Translations under genes and position numbers: made by a program
Notes under the pieces: generated by a model
What the model was told of the DNA's origin: nothing
What the model saw: the letters and a program-made list of their open reading frames with translations, nothing else
The model's database searches: none
Source of the DNA: Zunongwangia endophytica
Lineage (GTDB): Bacteria > Bacteroidota > Bacteroidia > Flavobacteriales > Flavobacteriaceae
Direction of reading: 5' to 3'
DNA: 64,000 nt
Assembly (NCBI RefSeq): GCF_030409505.1
Contig: NZ_JAUFPZ010000002.1
Span: forward strand, 3,675,001-3,739,000
Part shown: piece by piece, positions 43,311 through 52,687 of the stretch
Layout: the number at the start of each line of letters is the position of its first letter
How positions within the stretch are numbered: the first letter of the stretch is position 1

Positions 43311-44921
43311 TTAGTCTTCAACAACTTCCATAGTAGTAAACGTGATTACACTTCTACGGTTTTTAGCATATTCTTCTTCTGTACATCCTTTTGCTTCAGT
43401 ACAATCATTTACTGGTTGCGATTCTCCGTAACCTTTTGTAGTGATATTTTCAGAAGAAATACCGTTGCCAACTAAATATTCTTTAGTAGCATCAGCTCTA
43501 CGTTGTGAAAGCTTAAGGTTATACTCATCAGAACCTCTTGCATCTGCATGAGAAGCGATTCTAATATTTGTAGCCTTACTATCTTTAAGGATATCGATAA
43601 CTTTATCTAACACTTCTTGATATTCAGCAGTAACTTCAGATTTATCGAATTCGAAGTAAATTTTATTTTCGTGAGGAATATCAATTTGTCTGGTTTTCTT
43701 AACATACTTAGTTTTTGTGAAAGAATATAAGTTGTCGTTACCACCTCTGTTAGATGTCAAAAATCCTTTCTTTTCACCTTCTTTGATAATAAAAGCGAAA
43801 TCATCGTAGGCACTATTTATAGAGCTTCCTAAGTTTTCAGCTTCAGTGAAATCACCTTCAGATTTGTAAACATCCAAGTTTCCAAATCCCATATGGCCAT
43901 CTGATGCGAAATAAAGAACATTGTCTTCACTAACGAATGGAAACTGCTCTCTGTGCTCTGTGTTAATTCCAGCACCAAGATTTTCTGGAGTTCCATAAGT
44001 TCCGTCATCATTTACAGAAACTTTATAAAGGTCAAAACCTCCTTGTCCTCCTGGCATATCACTAGCAAAATAAAGTGTAGAACCATCAGGGCTTAAAGCT
44101 GGATGCTCTGTAGAGAACTCTTCACTTGTAAAAGGAAGTGCTTCAATATTTGTCCATTGTTCATCAACTAATTCAGCTCTGTAAATTCTAATGTTAGCAA
44201 CTCTAAGACCTTCTTCAGTTTTAAAACGCTTTTCATTAGTTCTGTCAAAATACATTACTGTTCCATCTTCACTAACTACTGCAGAGCTTTCGTGCTCATC
44301 TGTATTAATAGCATCAGAGAAAAGTACTACGTTGCTAATCTCACCTTCTTCAGAAATATCACCTGTATATAAATCTAATGCAGGTTTTTTGTTCCATGGA
44401 TAAATAGGGCGAGCTGTATTTCTTGTTGAAGCAAATGCGATTTTATCTTCTCCAAAATAAGAGATTCCAAAATCTGAAGATGCAGCGTTATCTGCAGCTA
44501 CCATTTGAGGTTCGTAGATGTATAGATTACTCGAATCTACAATGCTTTCTTCAAACTCTTGCATGTCTACATCTTTACCATAGTAAGATGCGAAATACTT
44601 ATCTGCTTCATCATTTTTATTAGTAGCACGAAGTGAGTGTGCGTACCTGAATTCGTATTCAGGTGCTACAGTTTCCTCATGTCTTTCGAATAAAGTTGAA
44701 TACACTCCAGCTGCGTTTTGCATCTGATTCGTGTAGAAATAAGCATCTCCAAGATTTTGAAGAACTTCCTGGTCCTTTTCTGATACTCCTTCGTACGTCG
44801 AAGCAGCATCTATGTAAGCACGCTGAGCGAAAAGCTTGTCGGCTTTCCTGATTTCAGACCTTTGTCCGAAAGCTGTGATGCTTACAAGAAATATTAATAA
44901 TGTACTATAAATGTTTTTCAT
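43311..44921 (-). CDS. OmpA family protein with TPR and PD40 repeats
   Basis: A 536-residue envelope protein with a signal peptide (cleaved near AFG-QR), an N-terminal TPR-like helical region (about 22-130), WD40-like PD40 blades (about 150-400; HPALSPDGSTLYFASD and QFPFVSEDNVLYFASDGH), and a C-terminal OmpA peptidoglycan-binding domain (about 415-530; KIYFEFDKSEV, SHADARGSDEYNLKLSQRRA, NRRSVITF). PorE-like proteins of type IX secretion share this order but usually have a carboxypeptidase-regulatory-like domain before OmpA, which I do not see here. It is the last gene of the operon after PorP/SprF and the adhesin, so it probably anchors their complex to the wall. Confidence 0.9.
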   Translation of the reverse strand: MKNIYSTLLIFLVSITAFGQRSEIRKADKLFAQRAYIDAASTYEGVSEKDQEVLQNLGDAYFYTNQMQNAAGVYSTLFERHEETVAPEYEFRYAHSLRATNKNDEADKYFASYYGKDVDMQEFEESIVDSSNLYIYEPQMVAADNAASSDFGISYFGEDKIAFASTRNTARPIYPWNKKPALDLYTGDISEEGEISNVVLFSDAINTDEHESSAVVSEDGTVMYFDRTNEKRFKTEEGLRVANIRIYRAELVDEQWTNIEALPFTSEEFSTEHPALSPDGSTLYFASDMPGGQGGFDLYKVSVNDDGTYGTPENLGAGINTEHREQFPFVSEDNVLYFASDGHMGFGNLDVYKSEGDFTEAENLGSSINSAYDDFAFIIKEGEKKGFLTSNRGGNDNLYSFTKTKYVKKTRQIDIPHENKIYFEFDKSEVTAEYQEVLDKVIDILKDSKATNIRIASHADARGSDEYNLKLSQRRADATKEYLVGNGISSENITTKGYGESQPVNDCTEAKGCTEEEYAKNRRSVITFTTMEVVED

Positions 44922-44932
44922 ATTAATCTTTT

Positions 44933-45871
44933 TTAGAAGAATCTAGGAGACTTGTCGTATCCTTTGTTTAAACCGAATAAATCTATATCAAACAATACCA
45001 TGATTTCATGAGTACCGTCGTTGTAGTTTCCAAAATTCGTTGTGGTATAATCATACGCATAACCTACACGAAGTTGAGGAGTGATCTTAAAGTTAACCAA
45101 TCCAGTTACTGACTCATCAAATCTATAACCAAGACCAGCTTCTAAACGATTGTATAAAAGAACATTTGCAGTTACATCTACAGATAATGGAGAGTTTTTT
45201 ACACCTCTAGCCATAAATGCAGGTTTTAGTTTTACACTTGGACTAAGGTCAAATACATATCCCCCTGTTAAAAAGTAGTGAATTTCTTCTTCTCCAATTC
45301 CCTGAATTCCTTGTTCGTTTTCGATATGCTTCGCAGTGAAAAGGTTTGGGGCAGATACACCTAAATAGTAGTTGTCGCTAAACCAAAATGCACCAGCACC
45401 GAATACTGGAAAGGTTTCATTGTAGCTATTGAAAGCTGGATCATTAGGATCTGGAAGTATAATTCCGCTTGTATTAGAATCGAAAGTAGTTATACCAGCT
45501 TTTGCACCAAGAGATAATTTACTGTTGTTGCTTAATGGTAATACATAAGCGAAATCTGCTGTAATATTATTCTCTTTTACCCAATCTCCAATTTCGTCGT
45601 GAACTACGGTTAAACCAACCTCAATTCTTTCGCTTATCGGAGTGTGAGCGAAGAAGTTGGCGGTGCGAGGTGCACCGTCAACATTTACCCACTGAGCTCT
45701 GTAGATTCCACCAAGGTTTAACATCCCTGGGTCATCTGTAGCATATGCCGGGTTCACAACGCTCATGTTATACATGTATTGTGTGAACACAGGATCCTGC
45801 TGAGACATTCCTTTTGCGGAGAAAAGGATAATGCCTATAAATATTAGATATTTTGTGATTGTATTTTTCAT
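44933..45871 (-). CDS. type IX secretion system membrane protein PorP/SprF
   Basis: A 312-residue outer-membrane beta-barrel with a signal peptide cleaved near GMSQQ. The family start QDPVFTQYMYNMSVVNPAYA is intact, and NLGGIYRAQWVNVDGAPRT follows, typical of PorP/SprF. Strand-rich sequence continues to a C-terminal EIMVLFDIDLF. In Flavobacterium SprF acts with the adhesin SprB; here the gene lies between an adhesin gene and an OmpA gene, 20 and 11 bases away, so this copy is most likely dedicated to that adhesin rather than being the general PorP. No other paralogue is in the window. Confidence 0.93.
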   Translation of the reverse strand: MKNTITKYLIFIGIILFSAKGMSQQDPVFTQYMYNMSVVNPAYATDDPGMLNLGGIYRAQWVNVDGAPRTANFFAHTPISERIEVGLTVVHDEIGDWVKENNITADFAYVLPLSNNSKLSLGAKAGITTFDSNTSGIILPDPNDPAFNSYNETFPVFGAGAFWFSDNYYLGVSAPNLFTAKHIENEQGIQGIGEEEIHYFLTGGYVFDLSPSVKLKPAFMARGVKNSPLSVDVTANVLLYNRLEAGLGYRFDESVTGLVNFKITPQLRVGYAYDYTTTNFGNYNDGTHEIMVLFDIDLFGLNKGYDKSPRFF

Positions 45872-45891
45872 TTCTTTCTAGTTTATCCTAA

Positions 45892-48800
45892 TTATCTGCT
45901 TAAGTATACTCTTCCTTGTTTAGCAGGAGTTGCACCGTCATTGAATTCAATCACATAGAAGTATACTCCTACAGGTAGTACATTATCTCCGACTGAAGAT
46001 TCTGTAGATGTACCATCCCAGTTTGGCGTACTGGTATTTCCTTTGTACACCATATTACCCCATCTGTTGTAGATTTCAATTACGTAGTTTGGATATTCAT
46101 CTGCAAGATATTGTATATCAAAAGTGTCGTTCATACCATCACCATTTGGAGATATACCTTCTTGGAAGATTAGTTCACAATCAGTAAAGTTTACTGTGTA
46201 AGCTCTTCTGATTGCACTTTCACAACCTGTTGCACTATCGAATGTACTAGCATAATAAGTCATTCCATCCTCTAAAAGTAAACCTTCGCTTAAAGCTTGT
46301 CCACCTTCTTCAGAATCGTACCATGTAATTTCCCCTCCGCTTGTAATTCCATCAGTAAGATAGGAGATAGTTCTTTCGTCAAATTCACAAATTTGGAAAT
46401 CACTATCATCTATTACTGGAGTTTCTGGATCATTCACTGTTACATTTATGGCAGCAGTTTCAGATTCACATCCAGAAGCATTCATTTGAGTGGCATAATA
46501 TGTTCCAGAAGTTAGTACATCAGTAGCATCTAACATATCCTCATCTTCAGCTTCAGCTTCTGAGTAATAAGTAACACCATTTCCAGTAACAGCCAAATCA
46601 GCTACGGTAGCACCATCAATAGCACAAAAGCTTAGATCTGTTACACTAGGCGCATCCGGAAGTTCATTTACTGTTATCGTTAGAGTAGCATTTTCATTAC
46701 CACATTCATTAATAGTTGTTACTGTGTAAGTAAATATGAAGTCACCTGCTGCGCTTGGATCAAATTCCGTAACTGTAGCGTTGTTTTCATTTGTGAAATT
46801 ACCACCGTTCGTAGCATCTGCGCTTAAATAGTCTGCTAAAATAATGGTTTCATCATTTGCACAAACAACCACAGTCATATTCTCACCTGCAGTCACTGTT
46901 TCTAAAACCGTAACCGTAAAAGTGGTAGAAAGTGGACCATCAACACATGGGGCAGTCTCATCTAATGAATAGGTTATTTCGTAGTCACCAGGTGTTGTTT
47001 CGTTGAATAAACCATTTGCATATCCCTCAAAAGTACCTGTGTTATTTACACCGTCTTCTAAAATACTGTAAAGATCAGTTTCTACGTTTGAACAAAAAGT
47101 TTGGTCTTGAATTTCACCAATACTGTCTGTGCTAAACACATTGATAGTAAAACTAGCTGAATCAGAAGTACCAGTATTCACACAAGGATCACCTTCATCA
47201 ACCGTATAAGTTACTGTGTAAGCACCAGCTTCTGTTGCTGTAAACATTCCGTCAGTTACTCCATCTCCAGTGAAGTCACCAGAAGTAAGCGCATCTTCAC
47301 TTAAGTAAGTAAATAAGTCAATTGTCTGGTCTACACAAGATGTAAACTCTATATCCTCACCAGCGTTTGCATCAGCAAGCGTATTTACAGTAATTGTAAA
47401 AGTAGCCGAATCAGAAGTACCTGCATTTACACAAGAATCATCTTCATCTATAGTATAAGTTACAGTGTAGTTTCCAGCAGTAGTAGCCATGAACATTCCA
47501 TCAGTTACTCCATCTCCAGTGAACTCCCCAGAAGTGATGGCATCGTCAGAAAGGTAAGCTACAAGATCGATAGACTCATTAACACAAGCATCGAAATCCA
47601 TATCCTCACCAGCATTTGCATCAGCAGGCGTATTTACAGTAATTGTAAAGGTAGCTGAATCAGAAGTACCTGCATTTACACAAGAATCATCTTCATCTAT
47701 AGTATAAGTTACAGTGTAGTTTCCAGCAGTAGTAGCCATGAACATTCCGTCAGTTACTCCATCTCCAGTGAACTCCCCAGAAGTGATGGCATCGTCAGAA
47801 AGATAAGCTACAAGATCGATAGACTCATTAACACAAGCATCGAAATCCATATCCTCACCAGCGTTTGCATCAGCAGGCGTATTTACAGTAATTGTAAAAG
47901 TAGCCGAATCAGAAGTACCTGCATTTACACAAGAATCATCTTCATCTATAGTATAAGTTACAGTGTAGTTTCCAGCAGTAGTAGCCATGAACATTCCATC
48001 AGTTACTCCATCTCCAGTGAACTCCCCAGAAGTGATGGCATCGTCAGAAAGGTAAGCTACAAGATCGATAGACTCATTAACACAAGCATCGAAATCCATA
48101 TCCTCACCAGCATTTGCATCAGCAGGCGTATTTACAGTAATTGTAAAGGTAGCTGAATCAGAAGTACCTGCATTTACACAAGAATCATCTTCATCTATAG
48201 TATAAGTTACAGTGTAGTTTCCAGCAGTAGTAGCCATGAACATTCCGTCAGTTACTCCATCTCCAGTGAACTCCCCAGAAGTGATGGCATCGTCAGAAAG
48301 ATAAGCTACAAGATCGATAGACTCATTAACACAAGCATCGAAATCCATATCCTCACCAGCGTTTGCATCAGCAGGCGTATTTACAGTAATTGTAAAAGTA
48401 GCCGAATCAGATCCACTAGTAATACAACTGTTAGTGCTATTTACAGTATAAGTAATAGTATAATCACCCGCTGTAGACACAGAGAATTGTGTTCCAGAAA
48501 CGCCGTTTCCTGCAAAAGTACCTGTAGTAATAGCATCACTACTTAGGTAATCAGTAAGTTCGATAGTATCATTAATACAAACATCGAAAGAATTGTCATC
48601 TCCAGCTTCAGGTGTTGCTGCTGGTGTTATAGTTACGTCAAATTCTGTGTCGTCTGATACACAAGAACCATTTGTGGCAACAGCATAATAGGTTCCCGTA
48701 GCTAGTGGAGTAGTAGGCTCAAGTTCGGTTGTTAAAGCTGCATCATCGTATACAGCAACGGTAGCATCAGTTCCTAAATCAGCAACTGTAGCATTGTCAT

Positions 48801-50139
48801 TTTCACAGAATGTTTGGCTTGCAATGATAGGAGCATCTGGCTGCTCAGAAATTGTAACCTCGAAGTCAGTAGTTTCAGAAGTACAAGATCCGTCATTAGC
48901 AACTGCGAAATAAGTTCCATCTTGTAGGACAGTTGAAGGAGTAAGTTCTGTAGTTAAAGCTGCATCATCATAAATAGAAACATTTGCATCTGTACCTAGA
49001 TCGGCTACAGTAGCATTATCTGTTTCACAAAATTCTACATCAGCAATTACTGGAGCGTCTGGTTGCTCAGTTACTGTTATTGTGAAGGTAGCTTCGTCAG
49101 AAGTACATTCATCTTCAACGGAGTAAATAACAGTATAATCTCCATCAGCATAATTTGACGGATCAAATTGACCATTAAGATCTGTTCCATTTAGTGTGAA
49201 AGTCCCATCTGTATCAGCATCAACAGAAATAAGAGTTGATAAGTCAAGAGCAGCTTCAATAGAACATAATGCAGCGGTATTGTCATCACCAGCATTAACA
49301 GGCTCTATAACAGTTACGGTAACTTCAAATCTATCTTCACTCTCTGTTGGAGGTAAAGGAGACCCCACGTTGTTAATAACCTGAGTAGCATAATAAGTTT
49401 CTCCATCTACCAATATTACGTCATCATCCAAGGCAGGATTAGAAGTCGCAGTGCTGTACCAACGAATTGCCTGAGTATTTGCGCTAGTGCCATTGGCTAC
49501 TAGATCTGCAACTGTTGCCTCCGGGCAAAAAGTTTGCTGAGCATCTCCTGTTGGAGCTTCTGCGATTATAGGATCGTATCTAATAGCCAATCTTTCAGAA
49601 GGACATACATTACCTGTCTGTCCTACCCAATATGAATTTTCAGCAATTAAAGTAGTGTTCCCTGGAAGTGAATTGGTATCATATTGATCTGCGAATACAA
49701 CCAAAGTCATTCCTGGGTTGTCGTCTACCAAAGTCGAAATTAAATCATCCACATCAAAAGAATCTGCTGAAGATCCAAGAGTAGGTGAAAAGGTAGTTCC
49801 GTATCCAGAAACTGGAGCGGGAGCTGAGTTAACTGTTGTTGTAACAGCTATTCTTGAAGTGCAATCTCCATCGGCATTGCCTACAAAGTAAGTTGCTCCA
49901 TTTTCCAGTAGTTCATTACTAGGAATAGGATTCTCAGAATCTTGAGTTCTGTAAACTGTAGTTCCATCAGTTTCTATTTCTCCTACAGTTTGTAGGTAAC
50001 AGAAAGTCTGATTTTGGTCGGTATTTGCCGCTGTTGGACAACCAGCTTGCTGGCCATGCATCGACAAACCTCCCATAAATAATACAAAGGATAATAGGAA
50101 CAATTTAGTTCCCCTAATCCTCAAAGTAAAATTTTGCAT
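45892..50139 (-). CDS. repeat adhesin with type B (gliding motility-associated) C-terminal sorting domain
   Basis: A 1415-residue secreted protein. A signal peptide covers about residues 1-31. The middle is a series of Ig-like/Cys-containing repeats; four consecutive units of 83 residues are identical at protein level, flanked by more divergent copies, and each holds two cysteines. The C-terminal ~88 residues (from GISPNGDGMNDTF, with YNRWGNMVYKG and LPVGVYFYVIEF) are the type IX type B sorting signal seen in SprB-like adhesins. It leads an operon with PorP/SprF and OmpA, which together would export and anchor it on the cell surface. The ligand is unknown. Recent internal duplication is described separately. 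Confidence 0.93.
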   Translation of the reverse strand: MQNFTLRIRGTKLFLLSFVLFMGGLSMHGQQAGCPTAANTDQNQTFCYLQTVGEIETDGTTVYRTQDSENPIPSNELLENGATYFVGNADGDCTSRIAVTTTVNSAPAPVSGYGTTFSPTLGSSADSFDVDDLISTLVDDNPGMTLVVFADQYDTNSLPGNTTLIAENSYWVGQTGNVCPSERLAIRYDPIIAEAPTGDAQQTFCPEATVADLVANGTSANTQAIRWYSTATSNPALDDDVILVDGETYYATQVINNVGSPLPPTESEDRFEVTVTVIEPVNAGDDNTAALCSIEAALDLSTLISVDADTDGTFTLNGTDLNGQFDPSNYADGDYTVIYSVEDECTSDEATFTITVTEQPDAPVIADVEFCETDNATVADLGTDANVSIYDDAALTTELTPSTVLQDGTYFAVANDGSCTSETTDFEVTISEQPDAPIIASQTFCENDNATVADLGTDATVAVYDDAALTTELEPTTPLATGTYYAVATNGSCVSDDTEFDVTITPAATPEAGDDNSFDVCINDTIELTDYLSSDAITTGTFAGNGVSGTQFSVSTAGDYTITYTVNSTNSCITSGSDSATFTITVNTPADANAGEDMDFDACVNESIDLVAYLSDDAITSGEFTGDGVTDGMFMATTAGNYTVTYTIDEDDSCVNAGTSDSATFTITVNTPADANAGEDMDFDACVNESIDLVAYLSDDAITSGEFTGDGVTDGMFMATTAGNYTVTYTIDEDDSCVNAGTSDSATFTITVNTPADANAGEDMDFDACVNESIDLVAYLSDDAITSGEFTGDGVTDGMFMATTAGNYTVTYTIDEDDSCVNAGTSDSATFTITVNTPADANAGEDMDFDACVNESIDLVAYLSDDAITSGEFTGDGVTDGMFMATTAGNYTVTYTIDEDDSCVNAGTSDSATFTITVNTLADANAGEDIEFTSCVDQTIDLFTYLSEDALTSGDFTGDGVTDGMFTATEAGAYTVTYTVDEGDPCVNTGTSDSASFTINVFSTDSIGEIQDQTFCSNVETDLYSILEDGVNNTGTFEGYANGLFNETTPGDYEITYSLDETAPCVDGPLSTTFTVTVLETVTAGENMTVVVCANDETIILADYLSADATNGGNFTNENNATVTEFDPSAAGDFIFTYTVTTINECGNENATLTITVNELPDAPSVTDLSFCAIDGATVADLAVTGNGVTYYSEAEAEDEDMLDATDVLTSGTYYATQMNASGCESETAAINVTVNDPETPVIDDSDFQICEFDERTISYLTDGITSGGEITWYDSEEGGQALSEGLLLEDGMTYYASTFDSATGCESAIRRAYTVNFTDCELIFQEGISPNGDGMNDTFDIQYLADEYPNYVIEIYNRWGNMVYKGNTSTPNWDGTSTESSVGDNVLPVGVYFYVIEFNDGATPAKQGRVYLSR
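47381..48376 (-). repeat. four 249-bp tandem units in the adhesin gene, arranged ABAB
   Basis: Units start at 47381, 47630, 47879 and 48128. Units 1 and 3 are identical, and so are units 2 and 4; the A and B types differ at five synonymous sites. Thus 47381-47878 equals 47879-48376 exactly over 498 bases. Confidence 0.97.
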
Positions 50140-50343
50140 AGGCTAGGTGTTAAATTCGAATAATTATAATTAAAAAATAAAATATTTATAGCGCAAATAT
50201 TGTAATAATTTTTAACATGCAGATGGAAATAATGCCCATATTTAGGAATTATTAGTATTTTTCCCCTTAATAAGGAAAAACTGTTAAAACTATTTGCAAA
50301 GAAATCTTAAAATACTAATGCATAATCTTAAAAAAATTAACGT

Positions 50344-51231
50344 TTGCAGGTAAAAACTCTTTTTAAAATCATTTTTTGTGTACTTTTTAGTTGTAAAACC
50401 GATGCGCAATCTAGTCACGAAATAAAAATAACTGAAAATTTTATACAAAATTATGAATTGGGAAAAGCAAGAACTTATGTTAATCAAAATTTCAAATTTA
50501 CTGAGGCAGGGAAACTCTATTTAGGCGATATATCCAGTCATCTTAAAGAATGGAATAATGCTATTGGATATTATGAAAGTTTAATTGAACGCAAACCTAA
50601 TTCTGCCCTATATCATTTTAAAGCTGGCGGAGCGATGGGCATGAAAGCTATCGAAATCAATAAATTTCAAGCTGCTTTTCTAATTCCCAAAGTGAAAGAG
50701 CATTTCGAAAAAGCGGCATCTTTAGATCCCAATCACGTAGAAACTAAGAGAGCTTTGTCCGAATTATATTTACAACTTCCTGCTGTTCTGGGTGGTAGTT
50801 TAGAAAAAGGATTAGCAAATGCTAAAAGTTTAAAAAATCTCAGTAAGCTTGATTATTACATAGCTATGGCTTCAGTCTGTAATTATAAGGATGAAAATCA
50901 AAAAGCCAAAAGATATATAAAAGATGGTATTGCTAAATTGAAAGCTCAACCTTCCTTGGTATTACGTAATTATCTCTATTTTGAATTTGCTCAGGATGGA
51001 CTTCGTTATGGTGTTCCGGTAACTGAAGTAGATTTTTTGATGAAGAACTATATAGAAGGATTTAATTATTTGGATCTAAAAACACCTGCGGAAGCTTACT
51101 TAAAGCTTGCTCAGATTTCCGAAAAAAGAGACGATAAGTCTACTGCGCTCTATTATATCAATAAATCTTTAAAAAATGATAGTAAATCGAAATTAGCTTT
51201 AGAATTAAAAGAAGATATTCAGGATATGTGA
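50344..51231 (+). CDS. secreted TPR-like protein
   Basis: A 295-residue protein with an N-terminal signal peptide with a possible lipobox at Cys17 (LFSC), then mostly helical sequence with TPR-like units: YLGDISSHLKEWNNAIGYYESLIERKPNSALYHFKAGG (read in parts: LKEWNNAIGYYESLIERKPN), FEKAASLDPNHVETKRALSELYL, and a C-terminal AYLKLAQISEKRDDKSTALYYINKSLK (ISEKRDDKSTALYYINKSL). It probably serves as a periplasmic scaffold. The only plausible start is the TTG at 50344, because a stop lies 6 bases upstream; confidence in the start is modest. It lies upstream of mpl and probably has its own promoter. Confidence 0.75.
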   Translation: MQVKTLFKIIFCVLFSCKTDAQSSHEIKITENFIQNYELGKARTYVNQNFKFTEAGKLYLGDISSHLKEWNNAIGYYESLIERKPNSALYHFKAGGAMGMKAIEINKFQAAFLIPKVKEHFEKAASLDPNHVETKRALSELYLQLPAVLGGSLEKGLANAKSLKNLSKLDYYIAMASVCNYKDENQKAKRYIKDGIAKLKAQPSLVLRNYLYFEFAQDGLRYGVPVTEVDFLMKNYIEGFNYLDLKTPAEAYLKLAQISEKRDDKSTALYYINKSLKNDSKSKLALELKEDIQDM

Positions 51232-51239
51232 AGTAGAAC

Positions 51240-51270
51240 TTCGTGTTTAAAAAAGCAATAATTACATTTG
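51240..51270 (+). promoter_or_regulatory. mpl promoter
   Basis: TTCG at 51240-51243, 19 bases, then TACATTTG at 51263-51270 (exact TAnnTTTG). The mpl ATG follows 15 bases later, which supports the ATG at 51286 over the TTG at 51268. Confidence 0.55.
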
Positions 51271-51285
51271 CTGAAAATAGATTCG

Positions 51286-52638
51286 ATGAACATTCATTTT
51301 ATAGCTATAGGAGGTAGTGCAATGCATGCTTTGGCTATAGCACTTCATAATAAAGGATTTCAGATTTCAGGTAGTGACGATGCTATATTTGAACCTTCAA
51401 AATCTTCACTTCAGCAAAATGGTTTACTTCCAGATAAGTTTGGTTGGTTTCCGCAGAAAATTACAAAAGACTTAGATGCAGTAGTTTTAGGGATGCATGC
51501 TAGAGAAGATAATCCTGAGCTACTACAAGCTAAAGAATTAGGCGTTAAAATTTATTCTTACCCAGAGTTTATTTTTGAACAATCTAAAACAAAAACGCGC
51601 GTAGTAATTGGTGGTTCTCACGGTAAGACCACAATCACGAGTATGATCTTGCATGTGATGCATTATCACGATCGAGAAGTAGATTACTTGGTAGGAGCTC
51701 AATTAGACGGCCTGGACAATACGATTAAACTGAATGATCAAAATGATTTTATAGTTATCGAAGGTGATGAGTACTTATCTTCACCAATCGATCGCCGACC
51801 AAAATTTCATTTATACGAGCCCAATATTGCTTTACTAAGCGGTATTGCGTGGGATCATATTAACGTATTTCCTACTTACGAGAATTACTTGGAGCAGTTT
51901 AGTATTTTCGTAGATAAGATTGTAAATGGTGGAATCCTGGTTTACAACGAAGAGGATGCAGATTTGAAAACCATCGTGGAGAATAGCACCAATCCTATAA
52001 GAAAGCACGCGTATAAAACCCCCGAGTATTTTATTGAAGATGGAGAAACGGTTTTGGTTACTCCAGAAGGTGATATGCCATTAGAAATTTTTGGTAAACA
52101 CAATTTAAATAATCTTGCCGGTGCAAAATGGATCTGCCAACACATGGGTATAGATGAAGAAGATTTTTATGAAGCAATTGCTAGTTTTAAAGGAGCTTCT
52201 AAAAGACTTCAGAAAATTAAAGAAACTGGAAATTTTGTAGCTTTTAAAGATTTTGCGCACAGTCCTTCGAAAGTGACCGCTAGTGTGAATGCTGTAAAAG
52301 ATCAGTTTTTAGATAAAACTATAGTGGCATGTTTGGAATTGCATACGTTTAGTAGCTTAAATGAAAATTTTATTACTGAATATAAAAAATCTCTAGATGC
52401 GGTAGATGAAGCTATTGTTTTTTATTCTTCTGAAGCCGTTGCGCATAAAAAATTAGCACCTATTTCTACTGAAGCTATAAAGTCTGCTTTCGATCGAGAT
52501 GATTTAGAAGTAATTACAGAAACTTCGGAATTAAAAAATCATCTAAAAAAATCAAATTTCGATAATTCAGCATTACTTTTTATGAGTAGTGGAAATTATG
52601 GAGGGATTGATTTGGAGCAGCTTGTAACCGAATTATAA
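51286..52638 (+). CDS. mpl: UDP-N-acetylmuramate:L-alanyl-gamma-D-glutamyl-meso-diaminopimelate ligase
   Basis: Mpl joins recycled murein tripeptide to UDP-MurNAc, so it complements AnmK in wall recycling. The protein (450 residues from the ATG at 51286) starts MNIHFIAIGGSAMHALAIAL, has GSDD in the nucleotide loop, the ATP P-loop GGSHGKTTITSM at about residues 107-118, VIEGDEYLSSPID, which is characteristic of Mpl rather than MurC, and HSPSKVTAS in the C-terminal domain. The TTG at 51268 gives six extra residues and is not favoured. radC follows 49 bases later. Confidence 0.94.
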   Translation: MNIHFIAIGGSAMHALAIALHNKGFQISGSDDAIFEPSKSSLQQNGLLPDKFGWFPQKITKDLDAVVLGMHAREDNPELLQAKELGVKIYSYPEFIFEQSKTKTRVVIGGSHGKTTITSMILHVMHYHDREVDYLVGAQLDGLDNTIKLNDQNDFIVIEGDEYLSSPIDRRPKFHLYEPNIALLSGIAWDHINVFPTYENYLEQFSIFVDKIVNGGILVYNEEDADLKTIVENSTNPIRKHAYKTPEYFIEDGETVLVTPEGDMPLEIFGKHNLNNLAGAKWICQHMGIDEEDFYEAIASFKGASKRLQKIKETGNFVAFKDFAHSPSKVTASVNAVKDQFLDKTIVACLELHTFSSLNENFITEYKKSLDAVDEAIVFYSSEAVAHKKLAPISTEAIKSAFDRDDLEVITETSELKNHLKKSNFDNSALLFMSSGNYGGIDLEQLVTEL

Positions 52639-52675
52639 AATTGGTTAAAATCTTACTTTATTTTCTAATGTATTG

Positions 52676-52683
52676 TATTTTAA
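52676..52683 (+). promoter_or_regulatory. putative radC -7 box
   Basis: TATTTTAA differs at two bases from TAnnTTTG and ends 4 bases before the radC ATG at 52688; a weak box, listed because the same spacing recurs at other genes here. Confidence 0.3.
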
Positions 52684-52687
52684 CGCT

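Noticed and set aside
47381..48376. Regular repeats that might be read as a CRISPR array
   Set aside because: Units are 249 bp, contiguous, in frame and protein-coding, without spacers or cas genes.
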